A stretch of DNA of 32,666 nt, taken from positions 1 to 32,666 of the forward strand of contig NZ_LMAS01000001.1 of NCBI RefSeq assembly GCF_001509555.1. Direction: 5' to 3'. How positions within the stretch are numbered: position 1 is the first letter of the stretch; each line of letters opens with the position of its first letter. The translations under genes and the position numbers were made by a program. Below the pieces are notes generated by a model. The model ran no database searches, was not told where the DNA came from, and worked only from the letters and a program-made list of their open reading frames with translations. Positions 1-6,740 of the stretch are shown here, one piece after another. The stretch comes from Bacillus sp. FJAT-29937 (GTDB taxonomy: Bacteria; Bacillota; Bacilli; Bacillales; Cytobacillaceae).

Positions 1-55
1 CATCAATGCCTGTAAATTGCATAATCTTTAATAAGTTATCTAAATAGTACTATGG

Positions 56-88
56 GCTCCCATCTTAATGAAGGTGGGAGCTATTTTA
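56..88. terminator. Hairpin terminator at left edge
   Basis: An 11-bp stem (56-66 with 71-81, one G-T wobble) has a 4-base loop and is followed on the + strand by TATTTTA. It lies directly downstream of the minus-strand gene that ends at 92, and it could also end a + strand gene lying left of the window. Function is inferred from the fold and the T-rich tail. Confidence 0.7.
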
Positions 89-91
89 CGC

Positions 92-412
92 TTACTGATA
101 GGCAATGAGCCTATTCAAGTCCTTTACAGTTAATTCAGATGGGTCAATTGCAAGCTTAAATTCATTACTGACTTTGTCAATTAGAGAAAGAGCAAACTCT
201 ATTTGTTTGGCTGTTAATTTGTAATCATTTCTATTGGCTGCCAGTTTTACATTTTGCTGATTTACATTGGTAGATTGAATGTTTGCTGCATGTTCTTTAA
301 GTTTTGCATCTATTATTGCCTCGACATCGGCCTGGCTTATGTTTTGAGTCTTTTGTTGGGATGTCTGCTGGGTTGGTTTAAATATTTTATCAAGAAGCCC
401 TTTTAACACCAT
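92..412 (-). CDS. Small hypothetical protein
   Basis: This reads as a 106-residue soluble protein from the ATG at 412. An upstream in-frame TTG at 481 would add 23 residues but has no well-placed ribosome binding site. The start therefore remains uncertain, since the ATG at 412 also has only a weak AAGTGG before it. The N-terminal third is Gln/Thr-rich (KPTQQTSQQKTQ). The middle contains an acidic/basic helix-like stretch (ADVEAIIDAKLKEH). The C-terminus has the pattern LTAKQIEFALSLIDKV...DPSELTVKDLNRLI, which resembles a short helical tail found at the ends of several small Firmicute and mobile-element proteins. I do not recognise a function. A strong hairpin follows the stop codon. Confidence 0.55.
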   Translation of the reverse strand: MVLKGLLDKIFKPTQQTSQQKTQNISQADVEAIIDAKLKEHAANIQSTNVNQQNVKLAANRNDYKLTAKQIEFALSLIDKVSNEFKLAIDPSELTVKDLNRLIAYQ

Positions 413-675
413 ATCCACTTCGCTTTCATTAACATTTATTCCTATATATTCTATTATTAAATGATTGCGGTAGAAAAACAATAGTTATTAGTTATTTCAT
501 CCTATTGAGGTAATTATTAGTGATAGTTCCCAAGTAATTTATTTAAATTGGGACAGGAGACTATAAACTAAGTAGGGAAATACCACTCAACATTAAATCT
601 ACAAGATTTTTTAAAAGGGGAATTAAAGAAGTTTGTCTTAATTAGTTGAATACTCTTGATTTGGAGGTGCGAACC

Positions 676-729
676 ATGACAAATGGGAGTTCCACAGATT
701 TTTTGATTAGTAGAGCTTTAGCTAAATAA
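676..729 (+). CDS. Possible 17-residue peptide ORF
   Basis: In the 375-bp gap between the hypothetical gene and yczE, a GGAGGTG ribosome binding site (about 663-669) is well spaced before an ATG that opens a 17-codon ORF, MTNGSSTDFLISRALAK. The ORF is Ser/Thr-rich at the start and has no obvious membrane segment. It could be a leader peptide or small protein for the downstream yczE gene, or a chance ORF behind a fortuitous Shine-Dalgarno sequence. The rest of the gap shows only a weak hairpin around 526-554 and no other gene. Confidence 0.3.
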   Translation: MTNGSSTDFLISRALAK

Positions 730-857
730 CTAATCTGAGAATAAGTTTTTCCCTAATTTAGCTGCGAGGCCTCCTAAGACATTTCCTGACCTAATGTCCC
801 TATTCCTCCATTCTTATGGTATATTAGTATAGCATTCTATAAGATAAAGGAGCAGTC

Positions 858-1505
858 ATGATGAGAAGAGAATGGTTTCTGCGCTGGTCTTTTTTTGTTT
901 TTGGATTAATGATTTTAGCTTTTGGGATTTCTCTAACTATTAAAGGGAAACAATTGGGAATTGGACCGTGGGACGTTTTTCATTACGGGTTATTTCTTAA
1001 ATTCGGGCTCTCCATTGGATCCTGGTCGATCATTAGTGGATGTTTACTTTTGTTCATTAGTTCAGTAATTAAAAAGGAATGGCCAAAAATAGGAGCACTG
1101 CTTAATATGGTGTTTCTCGGATTGTTTATTGATTTTTTTAATTGGCTGCTTCCGCCAGTTGATGGTTTAATAGGGGAATCATTGGTATATATGCTTGGTG
1201 TAATTTTTCTAGGGTATGGAATTGGTTTATATGTTTCTGCTGACCTTGGAGCAGGACCAAGAGATAGTTTTATGCTTTTGATTATCGAAAAAACCGGCTG
1301 GAGCATTCCCTGGGTACGAAATGGAATTGAAATCACCATTTTTCTTATAGGCTGGTTGTTAGGAGGCCCTGTAGGAATTGGTACGGTCATTATTGCTTTT
1401 GGCTTAGGGCCCATCCTTGGAATTTCAATTCCTCAATGCCAAAAAATATTTTCCTATTGCCTCAAACATGAGACTTCGACCATTACAAACACTTCCATTC
1501 GATGA
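858..1505 (+). CDS. yczE: YczE-like integral membrane protein
   Basis: This encodes a 215-residue polytopic membrane protein with about five to six hydrophobic segments. It matches the YczE/YitT-related family through the N-terminal RREWFLRWSFFVFGLMI and LGIGPWDVFHYG blocks and the later GLYVSADLGAGPRDSFML block, the two Gly-Pro-(W/R)-D repeats typical of this family. In B. subtilis yczE lies beside the surfactin locus and affects antibiotic production, but its biochemical activity is not established. AAAGGAG precedes tandem ATG codons (858 and 861), so either may be used. It appears monocistronic and ends before a shared terminator at 1628-1656. Confidence 0.85.
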   Translation: MMRREWFLRWSFFVFGLMILAFGISLTIKGKQLGIGPWDVFHYGLFLKFGLSIGSWSIISGCLLLFISSVIKKEWPKIGALLNMVFLGLFIDFFNWLLPPVDGLIGESLVYMLGVIFLGYGIGLYVSADLGAGPRDSFMLLIIEKTGWSIPWVRNGIEITIFLIGWLLGGPVGIGTVIIAFGLGPILGISIPQCQKIFSYCLKHETSTITNTSIR

Positions 1506-1627
1506 AGAAGAGACAAACTTGTCATAGTTACTAGTTTCGAAAATATGAAGAAAAAGTTGATATAACAATTAAAAACGTACAAGAAGAGACCCTAATTTCT
1601 AATATAAAATAACATTATTATCAGCAC

Positions 1628-1656
1628 AAAAAAAGCTTGGCTATCCAAGCTTTTTT
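1628..1656. terminator. Bidirectional terminator
   Basis: A run of A, the stem AAGCTTGG-CTAT-CCAAGCTT and a run of six T form a symmetrical hairpin. It can end both yczE (+) and the convergent hydrolase gene (minus). Confidence 0.85.
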
Positions 1657-1690
1657 CATATGATTTCGCCTTACTCCAATAAAGCAGCCT

Positions 1691-2563
1691 TTAGTTAAAC
1701 GATTTTCCAAGAATCTCATCCCAATAAGATAAATAAAGCATGTGCCCTTCATTTTCTATAAAGGAATAAGTCGAATTAGAATATTTTTCACGAAGGTAAT
1801 TAGAAGTTTCCGTAGTCCATATCGTATCTTTGCCTCCTTGCCAAATATTTACTTTTACATTAAGTAAAGGATTCCTTTTGTCATCAAATTTTTGGCATAA
1901 AGCAAGAGCATCATAATATACCCCGATGCCTTTATTATCGTAGCTTTCCACGGCACCTTTGATAATGACTGGCTTCATGATAGGGTCATCTGCAACTTTT
2001 TTGTCCTCATCAACCATTTGTTGTATAGATTTTTCTATGGTAGAATCCAAACTTTTTGTTATCTTTTTACTGAGGCTTTTAAAATAAAACTTTGTCATAA
2101 GCGGTATGTACTTATTCATAATCACAATGCTTTTCCAATTCGAAGGCAGAATCTTTTTAGTTTCGTTACTGTTTAATGGGATGGCACTACTAATTAAGTT
2201 AAGGGAAGTGACTTTTTCGGAATATTTGCCTGTGAAAACTTGGGCGTATAATCCACCCGCAGACCACCCTATAATCGAAACCTTTTCAATTCCTTTAGCA
2301 ATAAGGAACTCATTTATTGAGTCGGCAAAATCCTCCATTGAATATTTGAACTTTACATCGGAACCTCCATAACCTGGGCGATTAATGGCAAAGAATCGAA
2401 CATTATATTTATCTAATATTTGTGTATCAGGATGAATGGAACTAGCTGACGAACCGAAACCGTGAAAGAAGATAACTGTATTCTCATTCGTATCCCCGTA
2501 ACTTAAATAAGATAGTTTTCTATTATCCTGTAACCGAATAAATGAGTCATTGTACTCTTTCAA
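1691..2563 (-). CDS. Alpha/beta hydrolase
   Basis: This is a 290-residue soluble alpha/beta-hydrolase-fold enzyme with no signal peptide. The oxyanion-hole motif HGFGSS is near residues 34-39. The nucleophile elbow GWSAGG puts Ser at about 101, and a catalytic Asp about 246 (QGGKDTIW) and His about 274 (ENEGHMLY) complete the triad in the family order. The substrate is unknown; esterase, lactonase or haloperoxidase-like activities are all possible for this superfamily. The start is a TTG at 2563 preceded by GAGGAG seven bases upstream. It is convergent with yczE. Confidence 0.85.
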   Translation of the reverse strand: MKEYNDSFIRLQDNRKLSYLSYGDTNENTVIFFHGFGSSASSIHPDTQILDKYNVRFFAINRPGYGGSDVKFKYSMEDFADSINEFLIAKGIEKVSIIGWSAGGLYAQVFTGKYSEKVTSLNLISSAIPLNSNETKKILPSNWKSIVIMNKYIPLMTKFYFKSLSKKITKSLDSTIEKSIQQMVDEDKKVADDPIMKPVIIKGAVESYDNKGIGVYYDALALCQKFDDKRNPLLNVKVNIWQGGKDTIWTTETSNYLREKYSNSTYSFIENEGHMLYLSYWDEILGKSFN

Positions 2564-2584
2564 AATGAATCTCCTCTCTTTTCT

Positions 2585-2833
2585 CGTTTTTCTCCCTTTT
2601 TATTCAACGCAGGAAGTCCAATATCCTTTTTCCACTCAATCGACCTGATAGATTTTATTGGCCCAAAAAACGTGATTACGGGCTTATTAGCTAATTTCCT
2701 TTTTTATAGTTTTATATTAATGTGGAGCTGCTTAGGAATAATTTGAAAGTGCACGATCGAAGCCCATGAGCATACTTCATCTGAAACATTAGATATTGAA
2801 GCATGCCATGAGACAGGGAAAGCTGAAATGTGA
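2585..2833 (+). pseudogene. Decayed membrane-protein remnant
   Basis: One reading frame encodes a protein-like sequence without a usable start codon: LFNAGSPISFFHS, then LIDFIGPKNVITG, then a hydrophobic LLANFLFYSFILMW segment. It is broken by TGA at 2744-2746 and continues in the same frame (IEAHEHTSSETLDIE...KAEM) to TGA at 2831-2833. A coherent transmembrane segment plus a polar tail across an in-frame stop suggests a dead gene truncated at its 5' end. I cannot name the family. The frame overlaps the promoter region of the divergent hydrolase gene, which may have limited its loss. Confidence 0.4.
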
Positions 2834-2954
2834 TGTTATTTTTTCTTTAATTATTCTAGCAAATACAGGTATTTACGATTTTTATATTGAATACATATAA
2901 CGGTAAGTTTTACCCATATATGACTAAAGGAGGTAATAAAAAAAATTATAATTA

Positions 2955-3190
2955 ATGGAAACTATCATCTTAAGCGCTCTGTTATTTGCGGTCGGTCATT
3001 ACGGGGCAACGAATATGGTGGCACCTGTCACAACTTTAGTATGGATTCGGATGATTTTATTAAATGGAATAGGCGCTGTTGTTTTCGGACGGTTTTTTTG
3101 TAAAAAAGCCCTAGAAGTATCATTTATTTCACATGCCACCTAAACATTTCAACAACTATTTTTGCACAAGTTTGGTTTTTAATCATATAA
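2955..3190 (+). pseudogene. CPBP intramembrane protease, C-terminal remnant
   Basis: The fragment carries the C-terminal half of a CPBP (CAAX protease/bacteriocin-processing, Abi) membrane protein. The sequence ALLFAVGH supplies the FxxxH motif, followed by a hydrophobic helix. The frame as read stops after SHAT (TAA at 3141-3143). Dropping one C at about 3139-3140 extends it as LNISTTIFAQVWFLII to TAA at 3188-3190 and restores the family's HxxxN motif (HATLN). The N-terminal half with the EExxxR motif is absent, so this is both truncated and frameshifted and should be inactive. It lies just upstream of the ABC exporter genes. Confidence 0.65.
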
Positions 3191-3205
3191 GAGGGATCGT
3201 GAAAA

Positions 3206-4108
3206 ATGAATAGTTATATTATAGTAGAAGGTTTGTATAAATCATTTGGTCAACAAATAGTATTAGAAAATGTAAACTTCAAGGTGAAAAAAGGAGAAAT
3301 AGTAGGGTTATTGGGCCCAAATGGGGCAGGGAAAACGACCTTTATCCGCATATTGAATGGCGTTATCAAACCGGAAAAAGGGTCGATCTCAATAAATGGA
3401 ATGGATCCTGTCTCAGAGGGAGACGCAATTAGAAAAATATCTGGAATTGTAACGGAAAGTGCGGGACTGTATCATCAGATGAGCGGAAGAGAGAATCTTG
3501 AATTATTCGCTGAATTATATGAGGTAACAGATAAGAAAAGAGTGGCAGAGCTTCTTGAACTGTTTGATTTGAAAGAACATCAGGATAAACCAGTGGGAAA
3601 GTATAGTACCGGAATGAAAAAGCGGTTGGCCTTGGCAAAGGCGCTGTTGCATAAACCGGACATTCTGTTTTTGGATGAACCGACAAATGGACTGGACCCT
3701 GACGGAATTCAGATGGTCTTGTCCTATTTAAAAAAATATAATCAGGAAACTGGGACCACGATTATCATTTGTTCACATGTCCTGCATCAATTGGAGACAA
3801 TCTGCGATTCTTTTGCTTTCATCGAAAATGGGACGATAGCTGAACAAGGAACTTTAACAGAGTTAGAGGATAAATATGTTCAAAACGTCACCGTGAAAGT
3901 AAATACGACATTTAAGCCACAAGATAAGCATTATTCAAAGTTTCCTTGCAGAGTGCTGGGAGAATCCATGGTGGTTTTTGATCTGCCTTCTAAAAATGAT
4001 ATCCCTCAGTTGCTAAATGGCTTACTGAAGACGGATCCTGTTTATTCGGTTACGATCATGAACAATGATTTACAATCGATTTACTTCAAGGTAAGGGGGT
4101 ATAAATAA
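3206..4108 (+). CDS. ABC transporter ATP-binding protein
   Basis: This 300-residue ATPase energises an ABC-2 type exporter. It has Walker A GPNGAGKTT (37-45), the variant signature YSTGM (133-137), Walker B ILFLDE with catalytic Glu about 158, a D-loop (NGLDPDG) and the H-switch (CSHVLHQ). A C-terminal domain of about 80 residues follows the nucleotide-binding domain, as in many CcmA/NatA-type exporters. Its stop overlaps the permease start by one base (TAATG), so the two are translationally coupled. The substrate is not evident; drugs, peptides, lipids or Na+ are possibilities for the family. Confidence 0.92.
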   Translation: MNSYIIVEGLYKSFGQQIVLENVNFKVKKGEIVGLLGPNGAGKTTFIRILNGVIKPEKGSISINGMDPVSEGDAIRKISGIVTESAGLYHQMSGRENLELFAELYEVTDKKRVAELLELFDLKEHQDKPVGKYSTGMKKRLALAKALLHKPDILFLDEPTNGLDPDGIQMVLSYLKKYNQETGTTIIICSHVLHQLETICDSFAFIENGTIAEQGTLTELEDKYVQNVTVKVNTTFKPQDKHYSKFPCRVLGESMVVFDLPSKNDIPQLLNGLLKTDPVYSVTIMNNDLQSIYFKVRGYK

Positions 4109-4935
4109 TGGGCACATATATTAGTAAAGCTTTGATTAAAAAAGACCTTAAAGATATTTTTAGAAGTAAAACATTGCTGGTAACCATGATTATCATCCCA
4201 ATTGTGTTTACTGTTATTTTCCCTTCAGTTGTGTTGGGCGGTGCCTTGATTTTTGATATCGAAAAAATTGCCGGAGATGATGGACAGAAGCTAATTGATG
4301 CTTTTCTCAAGAGTACAACGGGTGATGAGTTTTCTTCTTATACACTTGAGCAGCAAATTATTTATATGTTCATTAATTTTATGCTTCCAACCTTATTTTT
4401 GCTGGTTCCGATTATTACAGCCATGACAGTGGCCGCTAACAGCTTTGTTGGAGAGAAGGAAAACCGAACGCTGGAAAGTTTATTGTTTTCACCAATTTCC
4501 ATTAAAACGTTATTTCTGAGCAAGATATTAGCTTCTTTCATACCGCCATTATTTGTTTCTGTCATCAGTTTTGTAGTTTGTGGAGTCATTATCAATTCTT
4601 TGGGGTATCCTTTGTTTGGCAAGCTGATCTTCCCATCGGGTAACTGGGTGGCGTTAATAACTTGTCTTTCCCCAATGGCTATCTTGCTTTCGGTGCTGCT
4701 GAATATCTTAATATCAGCAAGGGTGAAGACGTATCAGGAAGCCCAGAACCTTGGTGGAATTATCGTTCTGCCTGTAATTGCAATGATGATTGGCCAGGTT
4801 AGTGGACTGTTTTTACTGGGAGTTCAGTTAATCATCCTGATTTCAGCAGGAATATTAATTGTGAATCTGGTATTATGGAGCAGAATTTCAAGAAATAATG
4901 ACAGATATGTGTTATTTGAAAAGCAAATACATTAA
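4108..4935 (+). CDS. ABC-2 type transporter permease
   Basis: A 275-residue membrane permease begins at the ATG overlapping the ATPase stop codon. It has an N-terminal hydrophobic helix after a short basic stretch (ALIKKDLKDIFRSK), an extracytoplasmic segment of about 60 residues, then about five further membrane helices. The ENRTLESLLFSPIS cytoplasmic loop is characteristic of ABC-2/NatB-type permeases, where it contacts the ATPase. It forms a two-gene exporter with the preceding gene and is followed by a small TCCTTT/AAAGGA hairpin with six T at 4947-4973. Confidence 0.9.
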   Translation: MGTYISKALIKKDLKDIFRSKTLLVTMIIIPIVFTVIFPSVVLGGALIFDIEKIAGDDGQKLIDAFLKSTTGDEFSSYTLEQQIIYMFINFMLPTLFLLVPIITAMTVAANSFVGEKENRTLESLLFSPISIKTLFLSKILASFIPPLFVSVISFVVCGVIINSLGYPLFGKLIFPSGNWVALITCLSPMAILLSVLLNILISARVKTYQEAQNLGGIIVLPVIAMMIGQVSGLFLLGVQLIILISAGILIVNLVLWSRISRNNDRYVLFEKQIH

Positions 4936-4946
4936 AAATATAAGAC

Positions 4947-4973
4947 TCCTTTTTAAATAATAAAGGATTTTTT
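4947..4973 (+). terminator. Terminator of ABC exporter operon
   Basis: The stem TCCTTT/AAAGGA with an A/T-rich loop is followed by a run of six T. The short stem makes this a weak to moderate terminator. Confidence 0.5.
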
Positions 4974-4988
4974 CTTATTGGAAACAAT

Positions 4989-5111
4989 TTAGAGGATTTT
5001 TGAATGCTTATCGCAATTTGATATATTTACACCATCAATTAGGATTACACTATTCGTACCATCATACATCCGAAGCAACAGCTGCAAGATGGTACTTTTA
5101 CCACCACCTCT
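4989..5111 (-). pseudogene. ABC transporter ATPase fragment (Walker A region)
   Basis: On the minus strand about 40 codons read RGGGKSTILQLLLRMYDGTN, then VILIDGVNISNCDKHS and a stop at 4989-4991. GGGKST is the end of a Walker A motif, and the ILIDG.NI...KHS block is the usual following segment of an exporter-type (MsbA/LmrA-like) nucleotide-binding domain. Everything before the glycines is missing. At that exact point (about 5111) the + strand begins to read as an unrelated SRPBCC protein, so this is a recombination scrap and not a gene. It is unrelated in reading direction to the ABC exporter upstream. Confidence 0.6.
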
Positions 5112-5450
5112 GTTTTTCACTACAGCCAGAACCCTGCTGACGGCAACAATATGTGGGTTAAATTTGTATATAGTGAAATTATTGCACCAGAGAAAATTGT
5201 TTACAGCAGTTTCTTTTCTGATGAAGAAGCTAACACCGTACGTTCACCCTTTGACGCAAATTGGCCTATGGAAACCCTGAATACCATTTCACTAACCGAG
5301 GACGAAGGTAAAACAAGTCTTACAATGATAGTGGCTCCGGCATCTCCGACTAAGGAAGAGATCAAAACCTTTGAGGACTCAAAAGAGATGGCTCAAGAAG
5401 GATATGCCGGAACTATTTTTCAATTAGATGAACAGTATTTGAAGCATTAA
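5112..5450 (+). pseudogene. SRPBCC/AHSA1-like protein, N-terminally truncated
   Basis: The frame reads VFHYSQNPADGNNMWVKF, then IIAPEKIVYSSFFSDEEAN, then WPMETLNTISLTEDEGKTSL, and ends FQLDEQYLKH. These are the middle and end of a START-like SRPBCC domain of the AHSA1/YndB type, usually about 150 residues long. The first roughly 50 residues are replaced by antisense ABC-ATPase sequence. The 3' end is also fused: after QLDE the normal tail is replaced by bases belonging to a holin-like toxin ORF, whose ATG overlaps the stop codon. The ORF from the ATG at 5151 has no good ribosome binding site, so it is probably non-functional. Confidence 0.65.
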
Positions 5451-5512
5451 TGTTTACGATTGCATTTGCAAGTTTGATCGTAGCCATTCTGTCATTTAAT
5501 CATAAAAAATAA
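5450..5512 (+). CDS. Holin-like type I toxin, short or 5'-truncated
   Basis: A 20-residue hydrophobic peptide, MFTIAFASLIVAILSFNHKK, matches the end of the short holin-like toxins of Bacillus type I toxin-antitoxin systems (TxpA/BsrG/BsrE group: a small membrane peptide with a Lys-rich tail). The codons upstream in the same frame (VFEAL) also fit this family (typically M..(V/Y)(F/Y)E(A/S)LM), but the original start codon has been lost in the fusion to the SRPBCC fragment. The ATG used here overlaps that fragment's stop (TAATG) and has no ribosome binding site of its own. It is the least damaged of five copies in this window. Confidence 0.5.
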   Translation: MFTIAFASLIVAILSFNHKK

Positions 5513-5655
5513 TCCACCCTTGAGTTAGTGAGGCTCTGGTGGATTATTCCCTGTTTATAGCCGATCCCTTTGTGGGAACCGTCTATTGCTGGACTGGACA
5601 TGTTACAGCATGTCCGGTCTTTTTTTATTTTATGTTGTAATAAACCTATTATAAC
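5455..5655 (+). repeat. Type I toxin-antitoxin 3' element, copy 1
   Basis: The first of five dispersed copies, all in + orientation. The order is: toxin C-terminus, antisense-terminator hairpin, a conserved block (ATAGCCGATCCCTTTGTGGG then AACCGTCTATTGCT), the toxin-mRNA terminator (GACTGGACATG/CATGTCCGGTC, 5592-5619, then a T run) and an antisense promoter ending in ATTATAAC. The other copies start at 8133, 10467, 12645 and 31365. The gap from here to 5894 otherwise holds only the repeat at 5803. Confidence 0.75.
5501..5641 (-). ncRNA. Predicted antisense antitoxin RNA of copy 1
   Basis: On the minus strand a TATAAT -10 box (5648-5653) lies 18 bases after TTGAAC and would start an RNA near 5641. 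The RNA would run through the complement of the toxin mRNA's 3' region to a hairpin (AATCCACC/GGTGGATT, 5511-5518 with 5538-5545) followed in the minus direction by TTATTTTTTA. The result is an antisense RNA of about 140 nt overlapping the toxin 3' end. This is the arrangement known for BsrG/SR4, BsrE/SR5 and TxpA/RatA. No transcription evidence is available here. Confidence 0.5.
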
Positions 5656-5802
5656 TGATTATTGTGTAGAAGTTCAAATTCTTTATGGATTACATTTACT
5701 TCCTGTTATTTTAAATATAACCTAACCACTCTGACTTTTTATTCATTCTAGTGGGTAGCATTCCCCTTAATCGCTGATATCATAGATCGTTTTTTTATAA
5801 AA

Positions 5803-5824
5803 ATAACGGAACAAACAGTCCGCA
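5803..5824. repeat. Short dispersed repeat (AATAACGGAA...GTCCGC)
   Basis: This single 22-bp copy matches the A' and B' arms of the interleaved inverted-repeat element at 12901-13082 (AATAACGGAA, a variable centre, then GTCCGC). It appears here alone in intergenic DNA. Confidence 0.5.
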
Positions 5825-5894
5825 AAATTCATTAGCCGGAGGAATTTTGATTTTTAGTGTCTTCATTAACTTTTCCTAAACTGGAGAGGTGAAA

Positions 5895-6034
5895 ATGTAC
5901 GTTGTTCCGAATACTTTTAAAATAGGGGTTAATATTAAAATGGATGACAAAATCAAATTGGCAAACATTTTAAAAACGGAATTACACCATCGGATTATTA
6001 TTTTGCAATTGAGATAGGTGAAACTGCCCAATAG
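5895..6034 (+). pseudogene. Small protein gene with a probable frameshift
   Basis: A strong GGAGAGGTG ribosome binding site precedes ATG 5895. The frame reads MYVVPNTFKIGVNI, KMDDKIKLANILKTELHH and then an implausible RIIILQLR to TAG at 6015-6017. From 5990 a neighbouring frame continues as SDYYFAIEIGETAQ to TAG at 6032-6034, which is a natural-looking protein end. A one-base deletion near 5988-5990 therefore probably split a gene of about 46 codons. It may also be a sequencing error. I do not recognise the family. It lies 28 bp upstream of the DNA glycosylase gene. Confidence 0.5.
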
Positions 6035-6061
6035 GCATGTTCATTACATAGAGGAGATCGT

Positions 6062-6691
6062 ATGATTAGACTACAGGTAAAGGAGAACCCTTGGATGGAG
6101 CCTCTCGAGAAAGGTTTTTATTGCCAACCAACACTTGAACTTGCAAAAGCATTGCTAGGATGCATCCTTATTAAGGAAACGCCCTTTGGAATTGCATCGG
6201 GCATTATTGTCGAGACAGAAGCATATATGGGACCGCATGATCGGGCGGCACATAGTTTTGGTGGGCGTCGTACAAAACGAACTGAAATTATGTTTGGTGA
6301 ACCTGGTATCACCTATACATATTCCATGCACACCCATTGTCTATTTGACGTGGTAAGTGGGGAAATTGGTCAACCTCATGCCATTCTCGTTAGGGCATTA
6401 GAACCCTTTTCCGGTAAAGAATTAATGGCCAAAAGAAGAGCAAAAGCAAAAAATGAAATCCAATGGACAAACGGCCCGGGTAAACTTTCAGAAGCACTTG
6501 GCATTACAATGGCTGACTATGGCCATCCACTTGATAAATCCCCGCTTTGGATAGCAAAGGGAAAAGACATAGCCCCTAAGGATATCGCAACTGGACCAAG
6601 AATTGGCATACAGAATACAGGTGAGGCGGTCCATTACCCGTGGCGTTTTTGGATTTCCGGAAACAAATTTGTTTCTCCAAAAACCAGATAA
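6062..6691 (+). CDS. yxlJ: 3-methyladenine DNA glycosylase (AAG/MPG family)
   Basis: This 209-residue monofunctional glycosylase excises alkylated purines (3-methyladenine, hypoxanthine) in base-excision repair. The ETEAYMGPHDRAAHSFGGR block holds the catalytic Glu (about 53), the intercalating/stacking Tyr (about 55) and the pocket His (about 64), by analogy with human AAG E125, Y127 and H136. TNGPGKLSEALGI and GPRIGI...PWRFW are further family landmarks. Its similarity is to the Bacillus YxlJ protein. The start at 6062 has AGGAG six bases upstream; a second Met at 6095 is less well served. Eight bases after the stop begins a scrap of an SRPBCC gene. Confidence 0.93.
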   Translation: MIRLQVKENPWMEPLEKGFYCQPTLELAKALLGCILIKETPFGIASGIIVETEAYMGPHDRAAHSFGGRRTKRTEIMFGEPGITYTYSMHTHCLFDVVSGEIGQPHAILVRALEPFSGKELMAKRRAKAKNEIQWTNGPGKLSEALGITMADYGHPLDKSPLWIAKGKDIAPKDIATGPRIGIQNTGEAVHYPWRFWISGNKFVSPKTR

Positions 6692-6695
6692 ATGT

Positions 6696-6740
6696 GCCGG
6701 AACTTTTTATCAATTAGATGAATACTTAACAAAGATGTAG
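6696..6740 (+). pseudogene. SRPBCC 3'-end scar
   Basis: Fifteen codons read AGTFYQLDEYLTKM then stop. This is the very end of an SRPBCC protein and matches the fragment ending at 5450 (AGTIFQLDEQ). The two share TGCCGGAACT and CAATTAGATGAA at the DNA level. There is no start and no upstream part, and it directly follows the glycosylase stop codon. Confidence 0.55.

Noticed and set aside
983..1414. 143-codon ORF antisense to yczE
   Set aside because: It is an out-of-strand shadow of a clearly recognisable gene, Pro/Ser-rich with no ribosome binding site.
5089..5280. 63-codon + strand ORF over the SRPBCC fragment
   Set aside because: It is out of frame with the SRPBCC similarity and spans the recombination junction.
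5455..5655. Insertion sequence or transposon for the dispersed element
   Set aside because: No transposase or terminal inverted repeats are present. The internal promoters, opposing terminators and toxin codons fit a type I toxin-antitoxin locus better.
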